A stretch of 10,731 bases of DNA, from positions 1 through 10,731 of the forward strand of contig JAITHO010000126.1 of NCBI GenBank assembly GCA_031279915.1. The letters run 5' to 3'. The notes under the pieces are model-generated. The model was not told the origin of the DNA. It saw only the letters and a program-made list of their open reading frames with translations, and did not search any database. Both the position numbers and the translations under genes were made by a program. Below, in pieces: positions 1-6,650 of the stretch (positions are counted from its first letter, which is position 1; the number at the start of each line of letters is the position of its first letter). Source of the stretch: Tannerellaceae bacterium. Lineage in GTDB: Bacteria; Bacteroidota; Bacteroidia; Bacteroidales; Tannerellaceae.

Positions 1-860
1 ACGGCGAGCAGTATATCCATATATATACGCATGCAGACGGAGGGATTTCGAAAAGACTTCCGCTCATGAATATCCGGCAAAGCGTGCTTAGCAGCGTAAT
101 CAACATAGAGCTTCCTCAAATCTTTGCAGTCCGTGAAGAAATGCGCGCATGGAAGTTCCTCCAATTTAATCCGGAAGACCTGCGCGAACCTACTCGGCAA
201 GGCTCAGGCGACGTCATATCTCGGACAGGAAAGAACCTGGCTGCCGCATTGTTCATCCTAAAGCATGAGGATCCGTATAACCTTGTCGCAATATCCAGAA
301 AGATCAACGAGTTTCTTCCGGAATTTATAGACATCGACGTGATTGACGACAGAGCCAACCGACAGTTCATCATCACGCTCAAGAATGCCGACGGCACAAT
401 CTTTACCTCCAGGCTGCTCTCCGAGGGAACTTTGCGGATTGTCGCTCTCGCCACTCTGCTGTGCGACGACAGGCATAAGAGCCTCCTCTGCATGGAGGAG
501 CCTGAGAACGGCCTGAGTCCGCAGCGCATTACATCTATGGTTGGATTGCTGAAAGAGCTTAGCATCGACTTCAGTTCGGATTCGCCCGCCACCAGGCAAG
601 TGATAATCAACACTCATTCGCCATGGCTGATTACTGAATGTTGGAAACTCGGCGATCCCGACACAAGCATCTGGTTGACTAAAATGATAACCTGGTTTTG
701 CGAAGTCGACGGGCATCGTTATAGCTTTCCTATCTCCAAAGCCATACCCGGATGTATGAACAAAGAATCGAAATCCGGCGATGCCTTCTCGGAGAGGGAC
801 AGAAAGCTGGGGCTATATGAAATCAATAAGTACCTGAGCGAACAAAGACAAGATAAATGA
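1..860 (+). CDS. AAA/SMC-type ATPase, C-terminal part (5' end outside window)
   Basis: The frame is open from the first complete codon (base 3) with no stop, and the residues before the first in-window ATG (base 66) read like the middle of an ATPase domain, so the true start and the Walker A motif lie to the left of the window. Counting from the ATG at 66, an ABC-type signature LSEGT lies at residues 118-122, a Walker B with catalytic glutamate (CMEEPENGL) at 142-150, and the switch histidine in INTHSPWL at 181-188. The block AWKFLQFNPEDLREP (28-42) followed by GKNLAAALF is typical of RecF/OLD-like AAA_21 ATPases found with effector genes. No TOPRIM or nuclease domain follows in this chain; the TGA stop overlaps the next start (ATGA at 857-860), so the next gene is probably its translationally coupled partner. 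Family assignment is solid. A role as sensor or motor of an anti-phage system is inference from the arrangement. Confidence 0.85.
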   Translation, partial: GEQYIHIYTHADGGISKRLPLMNIRQSVLSSVINIELPQIFAVREEMRAWKFLQFNPEDLREPTRQGSGDVISRTGKNLAAALFILKHEDPYNLVAISRKINEFLPEFIDIDVIDDRANRQFIITLKNADGTIFTSRLLSEGTLRIVALATLLCDDRHKSLLCMEEPENGLSPQRITSMVGLLKELSIDFSSDSPATRQVIINTHSPWLITECWKLGDPDTSIWLTKMITWFCEVDGHRYSFPISKAIPGCMNKESKSGDAFSERDRKLGLYEINKYLSEQRQDK

Positions 861-1513
861 CACGAGAATTACGCATAGGCCTCTTTGCCGAAGGAACGAC
901 CGACGAACGCTTCCTGCCAAGCATCATTAAGCGAACTATTGAACGCCTCAGCAAGAATAGTCCGGTTCATATAGATGCGTGCGATATCATTATTATCCGC
1001 TCCGACGCCGATAAATTCACGCAGAAAGCCGTGGAAGCCGCACGTAAGGGCTTTAAGGATTATAACATCGACATCCTTTGCCTGCACGCTGACGCCGATG
1101 ATAAGAACGACAGCAATACCTATAAAACCCGAATCGATCCTGCTCTTGCAGCTATCCAGAAAGCAGGGGAGGATGTTTGCCAAGTGATTGTTCCGCTTGT
1201 TCCTGTTTGGATGACCGAGGCTTGGATGCTTGCCGATAAGGAATGCTTCAAACGGGAGATAGGAACAAGCAAAAGCTACAGCGAACTTGGGCTCAACAAA
1301 AAGCCAGAAAAAGAAGGCAAGCCTAAAGAGGCTATCCGGGAAGCTATCCGTAAAGCTTATGCAGGCAAACCCAAAAAGCGCAGAAAGGAATTGGACATAA
1401 CGGATCTCTACCAAATTATAGGGCAATCGACTTCGCTTTCCGAGCTCGACAAGCTTTCGTCATACAGTACATTTCGCAAGCTCCTTGCAAGCAAGCTTCA
1501 ATTTCTCAACTAA
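857..1513 (+). CDS. DUF4276-like protein with TOPRIM-type acidic motifs, partner of upstream ATPase
   Basis: A 218-residue soluble protein with no signal peptide or membrane segment. It opens with strand-motif FAEGTTDERFL (residues 10-20), giving Glu12-Gly13 and Asp16, followed by a second acidic motif HADADD at 77-82 (Asp79, Asp81, Asp82). This EG-then-DxD pattern is the metal-site layout of TOPRIM folds. The later EAWMLAD (121-127) and PExxxKPK (150-157) blocks match what I know of the DUF4276 family, which is often encoded beside AAA ATPases. A very basic stretch (KPKKRRK, about 161-167) could touch nucleic acid. The start at 857 overlaps the preceding stop by 4 bp (ATGA). By analogy to OLD/Gabija systems, where ATPase and TOPRIM nuclease are one chain, this may be a nuclease effector supplied as a separate subunit. 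No activity can be proven from the sequence; DUF4276 has no function I can state firmly. Confidence 0.72.
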   Translation: MTRELRIGLFAEGTTDERFLPSIIKRTIERLSKNSPVHIDACDIIIIRSDADKFTQKAVEAARKGFKDYNIDILCLHADADDKNDSNTYKTRIDPALAAIQKAGEDVCQVIVPLVPVWMTEAWMLADKECFKREIGTSKSYSELGLNKKPEKEGKPKEAIREAIRKAYAGKPKKRRKELDITDLYQIIGQSTSLSELDKLSSYSTFRKLLASKLQFLN

Positions 1514-1526
1514 CAACACAACCAAA

Positions 1527-2336
1527 ATGAACACCATCAACAGCATCTCCCTCTCCGGACTCTTCGGCAAGTATAGCCTGCACTGGAACCTGCATCCTGA
1601 TGTGAACATTCTCGTGGGAGTCAATGGCTCGGGGAAGACTACTATCTTGCGATGCCTCGATGCATTGCTGTCGGGAAACTTCAGCCTCTTAAAGCAGCGG
1701 AGCATTGAGATCGCTATCACTCTGGCCGACGGACTGACGATCGCCTACAAGGGCAAAGCTATACCCATACCCAACATCAAGCATGAGTACATCACTACCT
1801 TCGACGTTCCGCTCAGAAAAACGCCTAACCGCGACGAAACCCCGCTCGACAAGGAGTTACAGCGAACGCTCTACGCCCTGGGGAGCAACCAGAAATCCTT
1901 CTCCGGATACAGGCTCAAGGCTACCAACTCGCCCGAAGAGGCACAGACTGTCAATCGACGCATACAGAAGCTCTTCGCACTGATCAACGAGCTATGCGCC
2001 GAAACCGACAAAACCATCGAAATCAATCGAGAAAACAACAGCATCGTATTCAGGCATGCCGACGAAATCATCCCGCTGGGGAGATTATCCTCCGGCGAAA
2101 AGCAATTGCTGGTCATACTCTTCACCGTCTTCCTCATGGAAGAAGAACCCTGCCTGTTGCTGACCGACGAGCCCGAAATATCACTACACATAGGATGGCA
2201 GCAGCGCTTCATCGACGTACTCTACGAAGTCAACCCAAGCCTGCAACTCCTCATAGCTACCCATTCGCCATCAATATTCGGAGAAGGATGGGGAGATAAA
2301 ATCTTTTTCACCGAAGACCTTATCAACCCTTTATAA
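1527..2336 (+). CDS. Small ABC/SMC-like AAA ATPase, candidate partner of the DUF4435 protein
   Basis: A complete 269-residue ATPase. Walker A is GVNGSGKTT (residues 31-39), the ABC signature LSSGEKQ is at 187-193, Walker B with catalytic Glu is LLTDEPEISLH (211-221), and the switch His is in ATHSPSI (234-240). The region between Walker A and the signature is only about 150 residues, so there is no long SMC coiled coil. I chose ATG 1527 over the upstream in-frame ATG at 1485 because the latter lies inside the preceding gene and adds residues that match no domain; from 1527 the chain begins directly with the usual first strands (SISLSGLFGKYSLHW). The gap to the preceding gene is 13 bp and to the following gene 2 bp, so it is very likely co-transcribed with both. 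An ATPase next to a DUF4435 gene is the arrangement of PARIS AriA/AriB, but this one is short for AriA. It is a different ATPase subfamily from the gene at 1-860, not a recent duplicate. Confidence 0.85.
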   Translation: MNTINSISLSGLFGKYSLHWNLHPDVNILVGVNGSGKTTILRCLDALLSGNFSLLKQRSIEIAITLADGLTIAYKGKAIPIPNIKHEYITTFDVPLRKTPNRDETPLDKELQRTLYALGSNQKSFSGYRLKATNSPEEAQTVNRRIQKLFALINELCAETDKTIEINRENNSIVFRHADEIIPLGRLSSGEKQLLVILFTVFLMEEEPCLLLTDEPEISLHIGWQQRFIDVLYEVNPSLQLLIATHSPSIFGEGWGDKIFFTEDLINPL

Positions 2337-2338
2337 CA

Positions 2339-3301
2339 ATGATAACAACCGACAAAAGAACATATTTCAGCCGCTTAGCCTTATACTACAAGAACAGGGC
2401 AAGGCTCAAAGGATGCACCGCCGCAGTACATCTGGAGGCAGCCTTTGACCAAGTGTTCTGGGACAAAGTATTCAGGCAAACAGCTCCACATTGTCGGTTT
2501 GACTACGTCACATACAGCCGCAATCCCTTAGGGCAAAAAGCAACCGGATGCTCCGTATGCCTCCAGTACCTCAACTACGGATGCCTCTCCGACCGCTTCT
2601 TTGTATGCATCGACAGCGATTACAGGCGCCTCATGCGAGAAGCTCGAATCAACATTGGACATTATGTATTCCAAACCTATACCTACTCGCTCGAGAATCA
2701 TTTTTGCCATCCGACGAACATAGTAGGCGCATTCCAGCAGCTTGGCCTTGGCATACCGCCTTTCGATTTCGACGCCTTCCTCAAAGATTATTCGCAAACG
2801 CTTTATCCTCTGTTCCTCTACCATCTTATGTCGGTAGAAGCCGACGACGATGTTTTCCCAATGAGCGACTTTGGCCAATATATGAACATCGACGTCGCGC
2901 CGCCCGAGCATCCCGCCATTATCCGCTCCTTGCGTCAGCGCGTTAGGCGCAAAGAACTCGCGCTCCAGAGTATTTATCGTCGCGTAAATCCCGAAACCCT
3001 CGAAAAACGATTCGGATATGCCGGACTGACGCCTGAAAACGCCTGGATGTACTTTAGGGGCCATAACCTACTCGACCAAGTGATAATGAAGCTGATTAAG
3101 GCTATACGCAGCAAGATGGAAGCCCGCGCAACCCAAACTTACGACAACAGTCGCAAGCGGATTTTTTACGACGAACGACAGAACATCAAGCAGCATCTCA
3201 CGGATACGCTCGCTTTCGGACAATATCCCGAAATCATCTGGCTCGAACAAGATGCCAAACAGTTTTGCAAACGATATGATAATGAGAAACGACGGTCATA
3301 A
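2339..3301 (+). CDS. DUF4435 protein (TOPRIM-like, AriB-type), candidate effector
   Basis: A 320-residue soluble protein recognisable as DUF4435. The N-terminal motif HLEAAFDQVFW (31-41) supplies Glu33, Asp37 and the characteristic Phe-Trp; FFVCIDSDY (87-95) supplies the second acidic pair Asp92/Asp94; YSLEN (116-120) is another family hallmark, and FRGHNLLDQ (239-247) matches the conserved GH/GK-D/N-L block in the C-terminal half. In PARIS anti-phage systems the DUF4435 subunit AriB is a TOPRIM-type nuclease released from the ATPase AriA when a phage trigger is sensed. Here the Gly that usually follows the first catalytic Glu is Ala34, which is worth noting since the acidic residues themselves are kept. 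It starts 2 bp after the upstream ATPase stop. The C-terminal tail is strongly basic (KRYDNEKRRS). DUF4435 assignment is good; the PARIS-like role is inference from family and neighbour. Confidence 0.8.
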   Translation: MITTDKRTYFSRLALYYKNRARLKGCTAAVHLEAAFDQVFWDKVFRQTAPHCRFDYVTYSRNPLGQKATGCSVCLQYLNYGCLSDRFFVCIDSDYRRLMREARINIGHYVFQTYTYSLENHFCHPTNIVGAFQQLGLGIPPFDFDAFLKDYSQTLYPLFLYHLMSVEADDDVFPMSDFGQYMNIDVAPPEHPAIIRSLRQRVRRKELALQSIYRRVNPETLEKRFGYAGLTPENAWMYFRGHNLLDQVIMKLIKAIRSKMEARATQTYDNSRKRIFYDERQNIKQHLTDTLAFGQYPEIIWLEQDAKQFCKRYDNEKRRS

Positions 3302-3331
3302 TATCACAGCCCCCTTCCGCCCCCCGCAAAG

Positions 3332-3351
3332 CCAATGTAACGTTACATTGG
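3332..3351. other. 20-bp perfect palindrome at left edge of the array
   Basis: At the first unit the palindrome extends to CCAATGTAACGTTACATTGG, a perfect 20-bp inverted repeat with no loop. The inner 12 bp are the array consensus. It is the most extended of the 14 copies and marks the left array boundary, just after a C-rich stretch containing CCCGCAAAGCC. A dimeric DNA-binding protein site is a reasonable reading, but nothing in the window identifies the protein. Confidence 0.8.
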
Positions 3352-3859
3352 GCTCGTTTTCGGAAATCAAGGAAAATGTAACGTTACATTTGGCTCGTTT
3401 TCGGAAATCGAGGGAAATGCAACGTTACACTGGGCTCGTTTTCGAAAATCGAAGCAAATGTAACGTTACAAAAAGCTCGTTTTTCGACGATCGAAGCAAA
3501 TGTAACCTTACAAAAGGCTCGTTTTTTTGCGATCGAAGCAAATGTAGTGTTACAAGAGGCTCGTTTTTCGGATTTGAAGTAAATGTAATGTTACAAGAGG
3601 CTCGTTTTTCGGCGATCGAGGCAAATGTAACGTTACAAAATGCCCGTTTTCCGAAAATTGAGGCAATTGTAACGTTAAAAAAGGCCCGTTTTCCGAAAAT
3701 TGAGGCATTTGTAACGTTGAAAAAGGCCCGTTTTCCGAAAATTGAGGCATTTGTAACGTTACAAAAGGCCCGTTTTCCAAAAATTGAGGCATTTGTAACG
3801 TTACATTTGGATCGTTTTCGAAAATTGAGGCAAATGCAACGTTACATCGGCTTCAAATA

Positions 3860-3881
3860 CGAAAAACGAGCCTCTTGTAAC
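3860..3881 (-). repeat. Inverted array unit near right edge
   Basis: These 22 bases are the exact reverse complement of the unit flank found at 3549-3570 and again at 3590-3611. All other units have their inter-palindrome segment in the forward orientation, so the array flips orientation just before its last palindrome (3876-3887). This gives the array an inverted-repeat end, as seen when short bricks assemble into MITE-like elements or when inversion occurs between palindromes. Confidence 0.85.
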
Positions 3882-3934
3882 GTTACATTGGGTTCGTTCC
3901 CGCAAATTGAGGCATCTCAGTATATGCGCTATCG

Positions 3935-3960
3935 CCAATTCCCCTCCTTTGGAGAGTTGG
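3935..3960 (+). other. Imperfect hairpin upstream of mraY
   Basis: In the roughly 130 bp between the array and mraY, CCAATT pairs with AGTTGG (one G-U) and CTCC pairs with GGAG across a TTT loop, with a CCC bulge on the 5' side. No T-run follows, so it does not look like an intrinsic terminator. It would lie in the mraY leader if transcription reads in from upstream. I saw no convincing Bacteroidota promoter (TTTG, 19-21 bp, TAnnTTTG) in 3913-4042 and no Shine-Dalgarno before the mraY ATG. The role is unknown. Confidence 0.35.
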
Positions 3961-4042
3961 GGCGCATGTCTCGGCTTTCATCCTCAGGCCTGGCAAAGGA
4001 CAGATATATAGTTAGGTACACAAAATCTTTAATGACATAATT

Positions 4043-5305
4043 ATGCTATACGACTTGTTTCATTGGTTACAGCAGCTAGACTTTCCGGGAGCCGGCTTGT
4101 TTAAGTACGTTTCGTTCCGATCCGGAATGGCGTTAATCCTTTCCTTGTTTATCTCTACAGCCATAGGGCACCGGCTTATCGACACTTTGCGTAAGATGCA
4201 GATAGGCGAAACGGTGCGCAACCTTGGCCTGGAGGGGCAAGAGAGCAAGAAGAATACGCCCACGATGGGAGGAATCATCATCATCATAGCCATCTTGGCG
4301 CCCACCCTTCTCTTCGCACGGCTGAACAACGTTTATACGCAGCTCATGCTTGTCACCACCATCTGGCTGGGCGCAATAGGGTTTATCGACGATTATATCA
4401 AGGTGGTTAAAAAGAACAAAAAGGGGTTGCACGGGCGTTACAAAATCATAGGGCAGATAAGCCTGGGATTTATCGTCGCATTCGCTCTATACTTCAGTCC
4501 CGATGTGGTGATCCGCGAGAACCGCGAAACGCTTAACCGCAACCAAACGGTGCAGAGCGTCAACATCCATCCCGAGGAAACGAAATCAACGAAAACCACC
4601 ATCCCCTTCATGAAGAACAACAACTGGGACTATCGCAACCTGGTTCGCTGGGCCGGGCCGATGGAGGATGCTCTGACCTGCATTGTCTTTATCATCGCTG
4701 CCGCCTTCATCATAACGGCAGTGTCTAACGGAGCCAATCTAACCGACGGATTAGACGGGCTTGCCGCAGGGAGTTCAGCAATCATAGGAATAGCATTGGG
4801 GATACTCGGCTATATGTCGTCGCATGCCCAGTTTGCCGAGTTCCTGAATATCATGTTTATCCCCGGCGCCGAGGAGTTAGTGGTGTTTGCCGCCGCGTTC
4901 TTCGGCGCCACCATGGGATTTCTGTGGTATAATGCCAATCCGGCCCAGGTGTTCATGGGCGATACGGGTAGCCTTACGCTTGGAGGGATAATCGCAGTGT
5001 TCGCTATTCTTATCCGTAAAGAGCTTCTGCTGCCTATACTTTGCGGGATATTCTTGGCGGAGATAGTGTCGGTCATGATTCAGCAGGGATACTTTAAGCT
5101 AACCAAAAGGATGTACGGCGAGGGAAGGCGGATATTCAAGATGACCCCATTGCATCATCACTTCCAAGTGAAAGGAAACAGTGGTGTCAATGCATGGATT
5201 CAGCGGCCGATGAACATAGTTCCCGAATCAAAGCTCGTGGTTCGCTTCCTGCTGGTAGGGGTCATTCTGGCCGTCATAACCATAGTAACGCTAAAGATGA
5301 GATGA
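4043..5305 (+). CDS. mraY: Phospho-N-acetylmuramoyl-pentapeptide transferase (MraY)
   Basis: MraY is the integral membrane enzyme that transfers phospho-MurNAc-pentapeptide from UDP to undecaprenyl phosphate, making lipid I on the inner face of the membrane. The 420 residues carry the family motifs in order: NTPTMGG (71-77), the Mg-binding DDYIK (116-120), NLTDGLDGLAAG (232-243), WYNANPAQVFMGDTGS (295-310, with Asp307), and MTPLHHHF (367-374). Several hydrophobic segments fit the usual ten-helix topology. It is about 60 residues longer than the E. coli enzyme because of a hydrophilic insertion around 152-205, typical of Bacteroidota MraY. The start at 4043 gives the normal family N-terminus (MLYDLFHWL). 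murD follows after 7 bp. The gene upstream in related clusters is usually murE; here it is replaced by the repeat array and an accessory operon. Confidence 0.97.
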   Translation: MLYDLFHWLQQLDFPGAGLFKYVSFRSGMALILSLFISTAIGHRLIDTLRKMQIGETVRNLGLEGQESKKNTPTMGGIIIIIAILAPTLLFARLNNVYTQLMLVTTIWLGAIGFIDDYIKVVKKNKKGLHGRYKIIGQISLGFIVAFALYFSPDVVIRENRETLNRNQTVQSVNIHPEETKSTKTTIPFMKNNNWDYRNLVRWAGPMEDALTCIVFIIAAAFIITAVSNGANLTDGLDGLAAGSSAIIGIALGILGYMSSHAQFAEFLNIMFIPGAEELVVFAAAFFGATMGFLWYNANPAQVFMGDTGSLTLGGIIAVFAILIRKELLLPILCGIFLAEIVSVMIQQGYFKLTKRMYGEGRRIFKMTPLHHHFQVKGNSGVNAWIQRPMNIVPESKLVVRFLLVGVILAVITIVTLKMR

Positions 5306-5312
5306 AAAGCTT

Positions 5313-6650
5313 ATGAGAAAAAGGATGGTTATTCTTGGAGCCGGCGAGAGCGGTACCGGAGCAGCCGTACTGGCTCGGCAAAAGGACTACGATGTGTTCG
5401 TATCCGACGCCGGCCCCATACAAAGCCGCTTCAAGGAAGCGCTTGATTCGCGTGGGATAAGCTGGGAGGAGAACGGTCATACAGAGGCTTCGATTCTTTC
5501 GGCCGATGAGATAATCAAGAGCCCCGGCATCCCCAACAGCGCTCCTATCATGCAAAAGGCGATAGCGAAAGGCCTTCCGATCCTCTCAGAGATCGAATTG
5601 GCAGGCCGCTATACCTCATCCTTCATGATATGCATAACGGGTAGCAACGGCAAAACAACCACAACCATGCTCACCCATCATATACTGAAAAGCGCCGGGC
5701 TCGACGTAGGCCTGGCCGGCAACGTTGGTCACAGCCTGGCAATGCAAGTGGCCGAAGATCCTCACGAGTATTACGTCGTTGAGCTCAGCAGCTTTCAGCT
5801 CGACAATATGTATAGCTTCAGGGCTAATATAGCCGTACTGCTTAATATTACTCCCGACCATCTGGATCGTTACGATTACCAGATGCAGAAGTATGTCGAC
5901 TCCAAGTTCCGAATCCTAAGGAATCAGACCTCCGCCGACGCCTTCATCTATTGGGCCGACGATCCGATCATAGCCCGTGAAGCGCATCGCAGAAATATAC
6001 CCTCCAGCCAGTATCCGTTCGCCATAAAGAAACGCGAAGGCCTGAAGGGCTACGTAGATAATAACCGTATAACAATAGAAACAATCAATGAAAATCTAAG
6101 TATGAACCGTGAATCGCTATCTCTAAAAGGAGAACACAATCTTTATAACTCATTAGCAGCCGGCATAGCTGCTAAGGTCATATACATCAAAAAGGAGATC
6201 ATCCGTAATGCGCTAAGCGATTTTACGGGCGTGCCGCATCGCATGGAGTATGTAGCTCGCGTTCGCGGCGTGGATTACGTTAACGACTCTAAGGCCACTA
6301 ACGTCAACTCCTGCTGGTATGCTCTCAAAACCGTTTGCAGCCGGATTGTTCTCATCATGGGAGGCACTGACAAGGGCAACGATTATTCTGAGATAGAAGC
6401 TCTCGTGCGCGAGAAAGTCCATGCTCTGATCTTCCTCGGAGCCGACAACAGCGCGCTTCACCGCTTCTTCGACGGCAAGGTCGATCGCATAGCCGACGCT
6501 CATTCGATGAACGAAGCCGTGCAGGCAGCCTATCGCCTGGCCGAGAAAGGCCAAACCGTGTTGCTATCGCCATGCTGCGCCAGCTTCGACTTGTTTAAGA
6601 ACTACGAAGACAGGGGTAACCAATTCAAGTCATGCGTTCTCAACCTGTAA
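5313..6650 (+). CDS. murD: UDP-N-acetylmuramoylalanine--D-glutamate ligase (MurD)
   Basis: Cytoplasmic ATP-dependent ligase adding D-glutamate to UDP-MurNAc-L-Ala. The 445 residues show the three Mur ligase domains: an N-terminal Rossmann-like UDP-binding domain beginning MVILGAGESGTG (5-16), a central ATPase domain with P-loop ITGSNGKTTTT (108-118), ELSSFQL (157-163) and NITPDHLDRY (178-187), and a C-terminal domain with NDSKATN (324-330) after HNLYN (275-279), ending in the conserved SPCCASFDLFKNYEDRG block. Length is normal for MurD. It lies 7 bp after mraY, and its 3' end overlaps the ftsW start by 19 bp, which points to one transcript and coupled translation. No unusual residue changes in the visible motifs. 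Confidence 0.97.
   Translation: MRKRMVILGAGESGTGAAVLARQKDYDVFVSDAGPIQSRFKEALDSRGISWEENGHTEASILSADEIIKSPGIPNSAPIMQKAIAKGLPILSEIELAGRYTSSFMICITGSNGKTTTTMLTHHILKSAGLDVGLAGNVGHSLAMQVAEDPHEYYVVELSSFQLDNMYSFRANIAVLLNITPDHLDRYDYQMQKYVDSKFRILRNQTSADAFIYWADDPIIAREAHRRNIPSSQYPFAIKKREGLKGYVDNNRITIETINENLSMNRESLSLKGEHNLYNSLAAGIAAKVIYIKKEIIRNALSDFTGVPHRMEYVARVRGVDYVNDSKATNVNSCWYALKTVCSRIVLIMGGTDKGNDYSEIEALVREKVHALIFLGADNSALHRFFDGKVDRIADAHSMNEAVQAAYRLAEKGQTVLLSPCCASFDLFKNYEDRGNQFKSCVLNL

Larger units (their letters stand above)
3332..3912 (+). repeat. Tandem array of 14 phased TGTAACGTTACA palindromes, period 41/42 bp
   Basis: The 12-bp perfect palindrome TGTAACGTTACA or a 1-2 base variant begins at 3336, 3377, 3418, 3459, 3501, 3543, 3584, 3626, 3668, 3710, 3752, 3794, 3835 and 3876. 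Intervals are 41 or 42 bp (average 41.5), close to four turns of B-DNA. Seven copies are exact (3336, 3377, 3459, 3626, 3752, 3794, 3876). The segments between palindromes are also conserved, of the form GGCTCGTTTTCGgAAATCGAGG, with a second subtype GGCCCGTTTTCCGAAAATTG in the 3640-3790 part. The mixture of 41 and 42 bp steps changes reading frame, so the long open frames that run through the array on both strands are a by-product of few stop codons and are not called as genes. The array fills most of the 741-bp gap between the DUF4435 gene and mraY. It could be a clustered protein-binding site, a MITE-like element built from short bricks, or a source of structured RNA. Confidence 0.95.

Noticed and set aside
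1485..1526. Upstream start for the second ATPase
   Set aside because: It lies in the coding sequence of the preceding gene and adds 14 residues that do not fit the domain; ATG 1527 is the natural start.
3332..3912. CRISPR array
   Set aside because: Repeats are evenly spaced, but the segments between the palindromes are themselves conserved, not unique spacers, and there are no cas genes.
3335..3912. Iteron-type replication origin
   Set aside because: The phased repeats would fit, but no replication initiator gene is present and the surroundings are a chromosomal cell wall cluster. A genome-level check could reopen this.
3252..4040. 262-codon open frame across the palindrome array on the + strand, and an 80-codon one at 3550-3792 on the - strand
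   Set aside because: The unit period switches between 41 and 42 bp, so the frame is not kept between repeats and the peptide changes pattern. Both strands are open only because the units contain few stops. It would also overlap the end of the well-supported DUF4435 gene.
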